From Metarhizium brunneum (lineage: Eukaryota; Ascomycota; Sordariomycetes; Hypocreales; Clavicipitaceae): a stretch of 64,000 nucleotides of DNA. The stretch lies in NCBI RefSeq assembly GCF_013426205.1, contig NC_089423.1, positions 1,488,001-1,552,000 on the forward strand, written 5' to 3'. The first letter of the stretch is position 1. Every line of letters begins with the position of its first letter. Below, in pieces: positions 20,502-32,408 of the stretch. A program made the translations under genes and the position numbers. The notes beneath the pieces are model-generated. The model saw only the letters and a list, made by a program, of their open reading frames with translations. It was not told the origin of the DNA and searched no databases.

Positions 20502-21842
20502 ATGAAGATCAAAGCCCTTAACCGCTCCTTGGTGGATCATCAACCGCCCGGCTCCGACGCCGCCAAATTGCCTCGCAATCTCGATTCAGCGCTCCATCCA
20601 TTCGAGCGAGCACGAGAATACCAACGAGCCCTCAATGCCGTCAAACTAGAGCGAATGCACGCGAAGCCCTTCATCGGCCAACTTGGACGAGGTCACGTCG
20701 ACGGCGTCTACTCAATTGCCAAAGACCCCAACTCCCTACAGAGATTTGCCAGCGGCAGCGGTGACGGCGTCGTCAAAGTATGGGATCTTACCGATCGAGA
20801 CAACTCTATCTGGCGCACGACGGCGCACGAAAATATCGTCAAGGGGATGGAATGGACGCGGGATCAGAAGCTGCTCACCTGCGCTGCGGACCGCACCATC
20901 AAGCTTTTTGACCCCTACAACACGCGAGCCGACTCAAAACCCATCTCATCGTGGCTCGGAGCCGGAGCATTCACGAGTCTCTCGCACCACCGCTCCCGCA
21001 ACGCATTCGCAGCCGCATCAAGCGTCATATCCATCTACGACCTCGAGCGACATACGGCCGCGCCAGAGGTGCTTAAGTGGCCCACGTCCACCGACACCAT
21101 CACCAACGTCTCCTTCAACTACGTCGAGACGTCCATCCTGGCGTCCTGCTCCAACGACCGCTCCCTCGTCATCTACGACCTCCGCACCTCCACGCCCGTC
21201 ACCAAGACCATCCTCAGCTTCGCCAGCAACCAAATCGCCTGGTCGCCAATGGAGGCATTCAACTTTGCCACCGCCTCCGAAGACCACAACATCTACCTCT
21301 TCGACATGCGCAAGATGAACCGCGCCCTCAACATCCTCAAGGACCACGTCGCCGCCGTCATGGACGTGGAATTCTCCCCCACCGGCGAGGAGCTCGTCTC
21401 CGCCTCGTGGGATCGCACCGTACGCCTGTGGAACCGTGACCGCGGCCACTCGCGCGACATCTACCACACCAAGCGCATGCAGCGCGTCACGGCCGCCAAA
21501 TGGACCCCCGACGCCAAGTACATCCTCTCCGGCTCAGACGACGGCAACATTCGCCTATGGCGCGCCAACGCCTCCCAGAGCGAGGGCATCAAATCCGCGC
21601 GGCAGCGCCAAGCCCTCGAGTACAACGACGCGCTGACCAGTCGCTTCGCCCACATGCCCGAGATTCGACGCATCAAGAGACACAGGCATATTCCCAACGT
21701 CGTCAAAAAGGCTGGCGAGATTAAGAGCCAGGAGCTCAAGAGCATCAAGAGGAAGGAGGAGAACGAACGCAGACATTCCAAGAAACAGTTTGAGAGGAGG
21801 AGGAGCGAAAGGGAGAAGATGGTGTTGGCAAAGGAGAAGTAG
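20502..21842 (+). CDS. SOF1: U3 snoRNP-associated WD40 protein Sof1
   Basis: Small-subunit processome component of the nucleolus needed for 18S pre-rRNA processing (human DCAF13). Intronless, 446 residues. The ATG at 20502 follows CCAACC and starts MKIKALNRSLVDHQPP, as in the family. WD40 repeats fill about residues 60-365 (GSGDGVVKVWDL, CAADRTIKLFD, ASCSNDRSLVIYDL, SASWDRTVRLW, SGSDDGNIRLW). The C-terminal Sof1 domain (SRFAHMPEIRRIKRHRHIPN) and a strongly basic Lys/Arg/Glu tail follow. Strong codon bias toward C in third positions suggests good expression. Confidence 0.96.
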   Translation: MKIKALNRSLVDHQPPGSDAAKLPRNLDSALHPFERAREYQRALNAVKLERMHAKPFIGQLGRGHVDGVYSIAKDPNSLQRFASGSGDGVVKVWDLTDRDNSIWRTTAHENIVKGMEWTRDQKLLTCAADRTIKLFDPYNTRADSKPISSWLGAGAFTSLSHHRSRNAFAAASSVISIYDLERHTAAPEVLKWPTSTDTITNVSFNYVETSILASCSNDRSLVIYDLRTSTPVTKTILSFASNQIAWSPMEAFNFATASEDHNIYLFDMRKMNRALNILKDHVAAVMDVEFSPTGEELVSASWDRTVRLWNRDRGHSRDIYHTKRMQRVTAAKWTPDAKYILSGSDDGNIRLWRANASQSEGIKSARQRQALEYNDALTSRFAHMPEIRRIKRHRHIPNVVKKAGEIKSQELKSIKRKEENERRHSKKQFERRRSEREKMVLAKEK

Positions 21843-22854
21843 ATCTTCTACCTCTGGTTATTCATTTCGGTTGTGGGAACTACAAGAACGTGGAAAAATC
21901 AGGAGTTTCTGTTGCGAGCATGGCATGGCGTTATTTCGGAATCAACCTTATGCACACTTGTCTTGATTAGATTCGGGTAGGTGTTATTGACTGGTAATTT
22001 CATACACCCTTGAGGTCGGATGACCTACCTAGGTATGTATGTAACATGATGATCACATGTTTTAAATATGCTGTTATGCCGTCGTGGAGCGTTTATTGCA
22101 CGGAGTGAACATGCACACATGAAGATTGACACATTGCACACATGTTGCAAAGTGGTCAATTATAACCAGTTTCTCGAGCTTCTCAAGGGCTACATATGTC
22201 TACCTTGGACCAGTCTTTAACACACGCCCCAAGTCTTTCCCTGAAAATTCCGAGTAGCGTTGAACAAACCCAGATCATGCATCGTTTCAAACCGCCCATC
22301 AACGCCCAACACACATTTCGATGTTTGCCCATATTGCTGGCCCCGCCAAACACGGGCTGCTATTTGACATCAAATAACACCAGACAACTCTAAAGATAAA
22401 CGAGAGGGATGCTCGGCCCCGCCAAAGACAATCGCTATTTGTCATCAAATAACACACAACTCTAAAAGATAAACGACAGGGATGCTCGTCGACACTAGAC
22501 TCGTAAGTACCAGTGTAGGGTATTCATTCATTTCGCCAAAAACACCAAACTCGAAAGAAGTAGTCACAAAAATGCTCTGGAAACACTTTTGGTCGTTTGC
22601 TTTTGGAAATTGACGTCTAGATTCTCCGCATCTTTCATTTTGTTATTCCAACGCCTTAATTTGATTTGAAAAGTGGCCATCCATTCGCCTTCTGGCATTG
22701 GAGTCTTCAAAGTGTTGTACATTTTTACTGGGACTGCGGAACCCAATGTCGCTGAAAAGAGGACACAGAAAATAAATATAAAAAAGAAGAAGAAAGCAGC
22801 TGTGACTGCGGTCATTGAGGACTTTTGGTACACTTGGAAGACGTCAGTTGATGG
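21843..22854. other. Convergent 3' region, SOF1/PFK2
   Basis: 1.0 kb with the 3' UTRs, one TACCTAGGTA palindrome (22026-22035) and the tandem duplication at 22339-22487. A T-rich open frame on the minus strand (22564-22815, poly-Phe start) is too weak to call. Confidence 0.5.
22339..22487. repeat. Imperfect tandem duplication, about 75 bp x 2
   Basis: Copies at 22339-22414 and 22415-22487 share GGCCCCGCCAAA, ATCAAATAACAC, ACAACTCTAAA and GGGATGCTC in the same order, with a few substitutions and short indels. It is intergenic, between convergent genes. Confidence 0.8.
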
Positions 22855-25069
22855 CTAGACACTTCCGCGGGCAGCCTTCTGAGGCCTGTAATTGGGCATT
22901 TCATCGAACCAGCCATTCGCCTCATTGTATTTGTAGGCGTGGAAGGCGATGCCATATGGCTTGGGTTCAATAGAGTAGAGCATCCCCAGAGGGACATCCA
23001 TGTCAGTGATGTCCTCTCGTGTCAGGTCCATGAAGTAGGCCATCAGCACTCGACAAACTGAACGATGCCCAATGATCAGCACATGATCAGTAATGCGCTC
23101 AATCTCTCTGACCATGTCGCGTAGGCGGCTAATAACCTGGAGGTAACCCTCGCCACCGACGCCCGGGTAGATGTAGTTGAGTTTATCCGCAGCGCGCTTG
23201 TGAAACTCTTCTGGATACTTTCGAGCAATTTCGTCATAGGTCATGCCTTCAAACTGCCCCGTGTTTAACTCATTAAGCATTTCCCAATTCTTGACGTCGT
23301 AGTCATCATCGGCATCAAAGTATTCAGCGGTTTCTACGCTGCGCTGAAGCATGGAAGTCCAGACACAAAAGTTCTTCTCGTCCAAGTCCTTGTGCATGTC
23401 CGGATAGGGAGGTGTGTTATCGCCCGGGTGAGGTGGGAACGTTGCCTGGGCAAGTTTGCTTTTTTGCTCCATAAGCCACTCCTTGCGTTTCTGCGTCATA
23501 AATTTGTACAGCGCCAGGCCGTAACAATGGCCTCGCTCAGTGAGGATAGAGTCGCCGCCGAGCTTGCCGAGCTCATTATCCACGCTTTGCCCGTGGCGAG
23601 TGATCCAAATCTGCCGAGGTGAGAGATTGAAGCTTGACAGGTATGTGCTGATGCCACCGCTTAGGAAACCTTTCAGGCGGTGCTGGATAAGCTTTCTACC
23701 AACATCTACCATCTAGCAGATGTGTCAGCAAGGTGATGTCGCACCTAACTAGGGGCCACAGTAGTTGCTTACCTGGATGTACTGTAAGTCGTTATCCTCC
23801 TCATACTCGCCCAGAGGTACGTATGCGCTAGCATACGCCGCAACTCTAGCCTTGAAATCTTCTAGCGATTTGATGGGGTCCTTGTTGCGATAGTCGGGAC
23901 CAGACAGCTTCAATCGCATGTTTGCCTCGAGCAGATGAGGATCTCTGCATATACTTTCTATAAAAAGAATGCCAAGCTTGGGCTCACGCTCTCTGATGCG
24001 GTCGACAACTTGCTGCCGCCGCTTAATTGTGCTGTTTGTAGCGTCGAGAATGCCAACAGCGCCGCCCTGATTCAAAAGATAGTCGAGCAGCTCGTCCAGG
24101 GTTTCCATGGCCACCTGGTTTCTCATTGCTGCCGCCTTCTCGTTATTCGGATCAAAAAACCTGGCGGACTGGTCAACTTCCTCCTGAGGCTCGCCATTCG
24201 TCGAATTTAAATTCAAAGTAGTAGGCTCTGCTTGGTCGGGAGGAATATCGTTGTTGGTGGCTGGCACGCCGTTCAACAGAATAGTGGCAGCTTCAACTGG
24301 AGGGTCCAGGGCCCGGCGCGCCTGGCCAGAGTTGGCGCGGGCAGAAGTCTTGATTCCGGCCGCATTGCGTCTGCGGTTACCGACATTGAAGATTCGCGAT
24401 TCATGTTGTTGCCACGAAAGATACCGTTGAAGCTTTTTGGTGATGTATGATTTTCCACGGGCAGGAAGGCCGACCATGACAATAACGAGCTTGGCTGCAA
24501 CATCCCGTTGTGGAATTCTGCCATCGGGGGAGACACGGGACCTGGTCATACCAGGGATGTTGAGGGTTGTCGCATGAGGGCGCACTCTAGGGGTCTGGCT
24601 CCCCGAGTTCTGGCGCAAAGGTGGGCTGTGCAGTGGCAAAGAGCAGTCAGCAAGTGTCGTCATATCGCAAAGAAACCAGATTGAGCAATGCAAAGACTGA
24701 ACAAGCTTGTATTCACAGCGAGCAACATGCGCAAGGCACAAGACGAGGTTGTTGCGCGCTGCGGCACTAAAAAGATGACAAGACTCACATGCGTGGTGAA
24801 CTGGGAGCAGTGGAGTTGACGCTCTGCGACAACGGAGGTGTGTCGGTTAAGTCCTTCATCATCCTGACTGCGGAAGCCATGGTGGGTATAGCTACAGGCG
24901 CGGACATGGAGTAGCATTGCGTGGTGCCGTGCGACTGCAGCGGAGAATAAGAATAAGAGGCGACATCTGAGGAGTGCGAAGGAGGCTGAACAGCAAAGTG
25001 CTGCTCAGGCTCCGAGGACGTAGGTGAGGTTGAAGAGCGAGACGAGGCGACACCGAACTGGTTTTGCAT
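22855..25069 (-). CDS. 6-phosphofructo-2-kinase / fructose-2,6-bisphosphatase
   Basis: Sets the level of fructose-2,6-bisphosphate, the regulator of glycolysis versus gluconeogenesis, in the cytosol. Exons: 25069-24789, 24625-23773 and 23712-22855, 663 residues. Introns are 163 bp (GTGAGT, GCTGACT branch) and 60 bp (GTAAGC). The Ser/Thr-rich N-terminus is probably regulatory. Kinase: P-loop GLPARGKS near residue 147, IFNVGNRRR, ILDATNST, FIESICRDP. An insert of about 75 residues, mostly polar, lies between IFNVGNRRR and SARFFDPNN. Phosphatase: RHGQS with H418, GQFEGMTYDEI and IGHRSVCRVLMAYF, so the catalytic histidines are kept, unlike kinase-only paralogues. Start ATG 25069 (MQNQFGVASS) is the first in frame; an inner ATG is possible. 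Confidence 0.88.
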
Positions 25070-28000
25070 GACAAGCTTGGCTAGTTCCGACTGTTTTGCT
25101 TGGCGGAGGCGCACGCTGACGTCTAAGTCGTACAGAGCAAAGAGAGGCAAGAGTTAGCAAGGGTCGTTGATCGATAAGAAAGCAGCAGCGACGCGCGCAG
25201 AGCAGTCAGTAGTCTGCAGTCTGCAGTCTGCAGTCGGCGTGGCCTACCAGACCCGGCCAGACAATAGACAATACTCGAGTACTGGGCTGCTTGGCTGCGT
25301 GGGTGGTAGCGGGTGGAGTGTCCGTCGAGTGGCAGAATGACAGAACAAGACAGGGTACTTAAGAAGTAGAAGTGAAGACGGATAGAGAAGAGTGCACAAT
25401 GCAATAGAGGGCAAGGCCCATACAATAAATGGAAGACTTGTACGCAGAGATGGGTAAAGTATGTATCACACACCTTGTCTGGGAAGAGCTACAGCAGACG
25501 GCATTGCGAGATGTAAAAAAGGAAAAAGCAATGGGCTGCCAGAGAAGAAAGAAGAAGTCGGCGCAGGTAGGCGCGACTCGAGGTCGGTTGGTGTGGCTGC
25601 CTCAGCACTTCAGCACTCAGTGCTTTAGCAGCCGGAGGATGGATGGCGTGAGCTTGTGTGAGCTGGCGTGGGCTGGCGTGCGTGTGCCAGCTCCCAAACT
25701 CGCTCGCGAAGTGGTGAGGTAGCTTATCAGGTACCGGAGTACCTTTGGGCGGAGTAGTGCGTGGCGGCTGGGCAAAGGTAACCGGTACCTGGCCCTGGTC
25801 AACCAGATTGTTCTGCGAGACTCAACAACCTGGCGACTTGTTGCGCGAGGAGCTAAACGCCAAGACTCGAGGTCAGTCAGTCCAAGACAAACGCTGCAAT
25901 GCGCCTCACCTTGTCCACCAGTTGGAAGCGATGGGTCGATTGCTCAGGTGCTTGGTCGCCGGGTGGCCCTGTCGCCTGCCCAATGAATGACGTTGACAGT
26001 CTGCAGGGTGCCCAGCAGCCAGCGAAACCGGCTCGTGGGGAAGATCAGAGGTCCAGCAGCCGGCGCAGCGAGATCAAGGGAGCACGCTCAAAGCATTCAA
26101 TGTTCTGTGTTCCAGAATAAACCAAGTCAAGCCCAAGCAACAAGACTGGATGGACCCTGGCCCACTTGTGCCGTCAAGCTGGAAAACTTGCCCTAGCACG
26201 GAGCTACTCCGTGGAGGTGCCCCGAAGTCAAAATACAAAATACGTACTGTGCTTGTTGGCCTCTCCCAACGGCCCAATTGATGCAGTTCCTTTCCGCTCG
26301 TGGGTTGGTCTTGTGCGCTAAGGGCGGACAGTGTTTGTCTGACTCGCCCCTTCAACAAAGTCTGGTGCGATGACGGCTACTCAGCAGAGGAGTCACCCGT
26401 CTCAGATAACAACAATCCTAGCTGGATAGTATTTCCAAGTTAATCCTCATTCTTTCCCTAAAGCAATTCTCATTGTGTGCTCGCAAAGCAGAGGCTTACC
26501 AGCAAATAGACCTGTCCACTCCCGGGTGCGTTGTATCAGCACCGCCGAAGAGGTGCCGCGCAGTGGGCCTGAATCGATCAATGCCAAAGCTGATGGGAAG
26601 GGTTTCGGTATTGTGTTGTATGCTATAGCATGTCTGGGTTGTGGTTTGATCCACAGACACCAGCGAGGAGCGGGAAATCAAGCGATTTCGTCCAGGGTTG
26701 ATGAGCAGGATAAAGAGGGCGGCCGAGGGACCCAAACAAATGAAGGAGAAATAAAAAAAAAAGGAACAAGAACGAGAGAAATATTGTATGCGCTCCTAGA
26801 TTTGGTGATGACTGTTTAAGGACACAAATCGATACTGTCCGGCAAAGGTTGTCTTGGACGGGCTGATATCTTCAACAGAGTCAATGGCTCGGTCAAACCC
26901 CACCCAACCAACAGGTTCTGAGTCTGTCAACTTGTGGCGCTCTCTAGTTGTCTTGTCAAGCCTGGCCTGTCGGCAGATGGTCTTCTCGTTTGTGAGGAGA
27001 CCTACAACTGCCTCGTTGCAACTGATCAGACGTAAATGTGCCTTTTGTACCTCTGTGAATTTGTGTTTGATGAAATATTGAGCAACGACGTAAAGCACTT
27101 GATTGATGGCGCATCTTGTCTTTTTATAACACTCTAGCCCACTGAACAGACCATCCACACCGAGATTCTCCATATGTAAGGCATCCAGCAAGTATCCCCG
27201 ATTCAGAGCTGCTCACCTTCGGAGATGTAACACGCCAAATATGTCCTGCATCTTGCCTTGGCACTGTCGCGAAACAACTGTCAAATATCGAGGACATGGG
27301 TCACAAATTATGCCATGATTCTAAAGATACCTCAAACACTTCCTTGCTCAGGCCTACTTCAACCTGCACCGCCGTGAATACCGATTCAGTTCGCAAACAT
27401 GCACAACATGTTTCAGAGCCTTAGTGCTCTCTCCAGTAACGTGGAAGGCCCGCGGCGCGTCGCTATCGTCCCGTGGTGCTGTCGGACTCGATCCGAGTAA
27501 CCCGGGCTGTCGATTGCCCTCCAAGGTGGCGCCGTGGTGTGCCCAGAGAATCATCCCTCCAGCGGTGATCACCACGCAAGTGTCAGCTTAAAACAGCACT
27601 GAATATCCAGATACTAGTACCCAGGAAGGGTTCAGACCTGTTGACTACTGTGTGCGGCCCCTGTGTTTTCTTTGAGCGGATTTTGCATTGAAGCCACCAA
27701 ACTCTGGTTCTGCTGACAGACGTAGCCTGGTTGACTGGAATAATACTGGTGCTTCACTTCTTGCTTCTCCAGTTTGACAGCGCGTATGGAGTAAGTAGAC
27801 GTTGTTCACCTCGTTGCAGTGCTGTTCATCAGTTTGGGAGTAGAGGGGAGCTCTGACATGCTCCTTATTGGAAACCGGACTTCGGAGGCATTGAGCTCTC
27901 TGAGCTGTACACCACCTGTCTGTTTCGACTGTCATGCTACCTACCAAGTCGCCAAGGTAGTCGGAATCCTTTTTACAATCCGCTTGCCCCACGAAAACCT

Positions 28001-31000
28001 GGTCTTTCTCCAGGGCCTAGCTTGTCCAGCTGTGCCATCGCATCCTCCGGGAATCTTGTTGATTGAACGAATACGCGAGGCACAAAGCCAAGTCTAGCAT
28101 TGTTGACCTTGTTCCTCAGCTTGCTTACATGCCTAAGCAGCAAATTTCCTAACAAGCCGCCGGCTTCCGATGTCGCCGCCCGCGGGAGGGTACAAGACTA
28201 GCATCGGACTCCACCGGTGAAGATCCATATCCCTCCGTGCCTGGCTGGGACGTGCCGCCGCCGAGTGGCCCCTAGGTCGATCAAAGATAGAGCTGTGCGT
28301 GTTACCCTCCAGCTTCACGTAATACAATAATCAAGGAAGCCGGAGCTTCTGGCCCCGGACTATCGCTCCGAGTCTGACGCAGCTATGGTTCGTTAGCGGT
28401 CGGTTGATTTGGAGCTTGCAACACAGATTCAACAAGTCTAGCTCTGTACCTCACTGACTCGTCCCAAATGACACCTGTCCATTTTTTACGGTGACGATAT
28501 TGCCAGTATCCAAAATGCTGGGCAATGTTGGTCCAAGTGACAGTGCTTGCGTGCTTGGAGGCGTCGCTCGGTGTGAGACAAGTCGGATGTGTGTTGCCCC
28601 CCCCTAGATCCAGCTCCTCAGACCCCTTCGGCCAGAACCTCAACTGTCTTGCAATAGCTTATCTCCATCCTAGCATTCCTACAGAGGGAAAGAAGATGAG
28701 ACAGGCAATCGTCTCAACAGAAGTACTAGTAGTAGAATGTACGTAGTACTGAGTAAGCTTGTCTGGCTCGGCGGTAATTAGTGTGAAACCACTCAAAAGG
28801 CCGTAGTAAGCTTAAATTACAGCCCCAGTGGTGTTGCAGTTCAGGCCAAGTTGTCAGTGCGTTAGCCGTTGCTTTTCTCTCATTGGGGAGTTTGGACGCT
28901 GGAAATAAAAGTCTCATTGAGTTAAGTGAGATTTGGCTCGGCGTCGACAGGGTTTTGCTTTTGATGTTGTTTAACAAATATTGATGTTGTTGACTGCTGG
29001 CTCCTTTTCGCCAAACACATGACTAGTTGACATTTGACAAGTTTGTCTGCAAACAGGCGTCCAGATGCAATGGGGGAAGGTGCCACCAGCCCTTCCATGC
29101 AAGGTTGTGTAGCACGCACTTTGACATGCTCCTGATAGCCTGATTATTGTCTTCAAGCTGCCAATATCCCTGCGTTATGAATACGGAGTACTCCGTAGAA
29201 AGGGGCCAAATAACCCAGGCAGTTTGGGGCTGCATGGCCGAGCTCGTCACCAGGACAGGGCAGAGCAGCCTTGTCCTGGAGATGTAGATATCTAACTGGT
29301 CCCAGGCCTGCCTGTCATTGCTGAGCTTCTATTCTTGCAACCAACGCGGAGAAACAATGAACCATTAGAAGCCTATCAATGACTCCCAGGCCACTTTTCG
29401 GCATTTCTTTTTCATTTTTGATACGAATGCCCGTTTGACAGCACACCGTCGTGCACAGCTGCAACAGCCTGGGTGGAGCGGGCATGGACAGCTCGGGTTC
29501 CGAACCAAGCAAACAAGGATGAGTGAGATGGAGGCGAAACTCTGTCTGCAGCAGTGGGAAAATAATACTGAACTCTTGTTTGGTGAGGCGGATAGCCTGA
29601 AATACGCAGTGATGTTCTGCCTCTGTCCGTCATTGGCATAGCGGACCAGTGAGCAGACGGAGATGAGTTGCAGTCTGGCGTTTTACAATACGTCTTGCGG
29701 TTGATCTTATCGCCAGGGACGGGGGTTGGCGGACACGTACCGTTACTTCATTGTGCCGTTGAAACATGTCACCATCCCAAGTTGGTGGATCTCGGCCATT
29801 TATGACATATCGACAGATAGTAGATCAAACCGCTGATGCACGAGCCTAGACTGTAGACGAGATGACGACGACACCCTCATGGTCAAGGTCTCGAACTTGA
29901 TAATGCCATGGTCTCGCTTCTTCATGACCACACGTTGATATTTGGGGACTCTCGACTTGATGCTTCGCCGCCACAGACGTCGCTTTGACCCTTTCAGGCG
30001 TTGCCATTTAGAAGATGTGGCTTGACAATCACAGCCACAGGCACCAGCCACATCTAAACCTTCCAACGTCACAAACGAGCAAATCGGCTTGTTTGACAAA
30101 GGAATCTACAATGGTCAAAGAACATCGGCAACCGCATCTATTTGGTCCCAAAAGCGACGAGGTTTGGCTTTAGATGACGCAACTTCTGACAGCCAGATAT
30201 TTGTAACCCAAGGCACTGAGCTTCTCGCGACATCGACCCCGAGCAACTATACCAACAGTGAATAGTTTCAGGTTGCCAGCTCTGCCAGCTGTCGCCAGAT
30301 GTCATCTCAACACTAACGTTTCCAAACATGATCTGGCAATCCTAACCCAAATACTGCTCAATCTTGTTTCCAAAACTTCACTCTTGCGCCGTCAAGATAC
30401 AGCAGAACCAAAGATACCCGTGGCGTTCACTTGTGATCTTCATTATCAACCGGATTAGGACACAACGTGATGATAAGATATTGTCTATCGTCGTGTTGAC
30501 TTACGACCTGGTCCTACATGCCGTCAGAGACAAGTGCGAGGAAGCGCATATCACGCTCCTGGTTCGGGTATTGCTGACACCCTCTTTTCGCAAGGGTTGG
30601 TTCTGGACGTCGCTACTCGTTACTGCCTGCGTGGTGCAGAGTCGCTGCTCAAGTGGCCGAGGTCTAGAGTCAAAAGGGCGCCTTCTTGCCTCGTATTCTA
30701 GACTCTCGAGAAAGAACCGCCCTTGCATCGCCTCGCCTTGCCTTGCAATCCTCTTACTCCCCCAGGAGAGCTCCTAGCCACCAACAACAACCCTCGTCGC
30801 TCCAACACTCTGTCGACATTTACTTGGGACATTGTCTCTCCGGAGCCATCGTCTGCCGAACTGTGGAACCAGGGTTGTCTTCGATACCTGATATTTGTTT
30901 TGCTCGATTCGGTCAGATAAACCCGTTACTTTTCTTCTTTTTGGAATTGGCCAGTATAAGTCCATCGGCAACCTTTTTCCCTGGCAGCTTTGCGAACAGT

Positions 31001-31013
31001 GGCACATACAACA
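25070..31013. other. Long intergenic region, no supportable gene
   Basis: 5.9 kb between PFK2 and TAD3, which are divergent. It includes the PFK2 upstream region with a short CTGCAGT tandem near 25206-25235 and a perfect 16-bp palindrome TACGGAGTACTCCGTA at 29182-29197. Open frames such as 26796-27191 minus (131 codons) have no recognisable domain. Non-coding RNA or decayed genes cannot be excluded. Confidence 0.45.
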
Positions 31014-32408
31014 ATGCTGTCTCTGAAGCAAAACACAATGGCGGATGAAACCAGTGGCAATTCTTGCCCTGTCTCCGGGGACATATCTGGGGACGATTCG
31101 CAGAGCCAACCGCTCCCAACACCAGGCCTCAAACCAAACCCCATCGTGGACGATTTGAAGAAAAACCATTTGAATAAGGGTGTCTTGATCCCACTTAAGA
31201 CAACCCAAGAAGTCCGCCAAGACCATACTACCGTTTATGCATACATTACTCGGGCGCCAACAAAGTCTGCTAACGACGTCATAACGTAAGAACCTCTCTC
31301 CTATTTAACAATATGGTGTACAAGCACCACCTTTAGCGGAACAAATGAGACGGACAATCTTTCCTGACTGCTTCACAGAGCCTTGCGAACATTACGACCA
31401 GAGGGTGGTGCTAATCCCCTACCCCATCTTCGCACCTGTGCAAAGCCGACAGACTTGCCTGCGCACCTCAAGACACAATTCATGAATGATGATCCAGTAG
31501 GCCGCCAGATTCATACCAGCAAGTCTACGTGGATCTACATTATTGCAGGCGAGGCCAGGGAGATCAGCAAATCAGACCTCATCAAGACTTTATCGACAGT
31601 GGACGCGTTAGAAAACGACCCCTTCATCGCCACCATCACCATTCCTCTGCTGGCACCTACATCCCAAGTGCAAGCAGCGCTGTGGTCGTCTCAGTATTGG
31701 CCAACGGTTTACCGCAAGAACAACCCCCTCGGTCCTCATCCTAGCATGGTGGGTCGTGGAACAGATGAGATTAAGGAGGATGCATCCTTGTGGATGGCCC
31801 TGGCCCATCAAGTCGCCTTGCAAGCAAAAGAGGCAGGAATCGGAGAGGCCATGGGAGCTGTGATTGTTCAGAGAGGAGAAAACGGAACCGAGTTGGTTGG
31901 TCTTGCTGGCGATGCCCGTAAACATCAAGAATGCAACGGGGCAATTCTCAACAACACCGTGACACACTGCGTGCTTCGGGCAATCAGTATGGTTGCCCAA
32001 AAGCTCGTAAGGCACGAGCACCGGGAGGCTGGCATAACTGCTGAAGCGGCAAATTTATATTACGACTGTTTTCAAGACCAGCCCTTGATTGAGCTGGAAC
32101 GCCGTTGTTTTGAGCAAGAGCATCCAAACAAGGATGGATACCTTTGCCATGGATTGGAGCTGTATGTCACCCACGAGCCATGCGTTGCTTGTTCTATGGG
32201 TATACTTCATTCCCGCATGGGCAAAGCTGTCTTTTGCCATCAGATGGGTCGCACTGGTGGATTGAGTTCGGATGATCGTCCGGATGGAGGTGGACGAGGG
32301 TTGGGATTATTCTGGAGACGGGAGCTCAATTGGAGTTTGCTGGCTTGGGCATGGGAACGTGAAAACGTACCCGACCTCCCGCCCATCGACCCAACCACTC
32401 ATGTTTAG
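31014..32408 (+). CDS. TAD3: tRNA-specific adenosine deaminase subunit Tad3
   Basis: Non-catalytic partner of Tad2. The heterodimer converts A34 to inosine in tRNA anticodons. Exons 31014-31285 and 31379-32408; the 93-bp intron has a GTAAGA donor and CTGAC branch; 433 residues. The deaminase fold is C-terminal. H287 lies in HCV, where the catalytic Glu of active deaminases is replaced by V289. The zinc cysteines are C359 and C362 in PCVAC. HSRMGKAVFCH and the WRRELNWSL end match Tad3. The N-terminal half is the usual family extension. A second ATG at 31038 has a stronger context (ACAATGG) and could be the true start. Confidence 0.9.

Noticed and set aside
22564..22815. Possible small membrane protein (83 codons, poly-Phe N-terminus, minus strand)
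   Set aside because: The hydrophobic start comes from a T-rich run just downstream of PFK2. No family recognised; more likely 3' UTR.
26796..27191. 131-codon minus-strand frame in the long intergenic region
   Set aside because: No recognisable domain, and the start and context are unconvincing. Could be a decayed gene but is not supportable.
31383..31385. TTG as a separate start for TAD3
   Set aside because: A normal 93-bp intron joins this exon in frame to an upstream exon with ATG, so it is internal.
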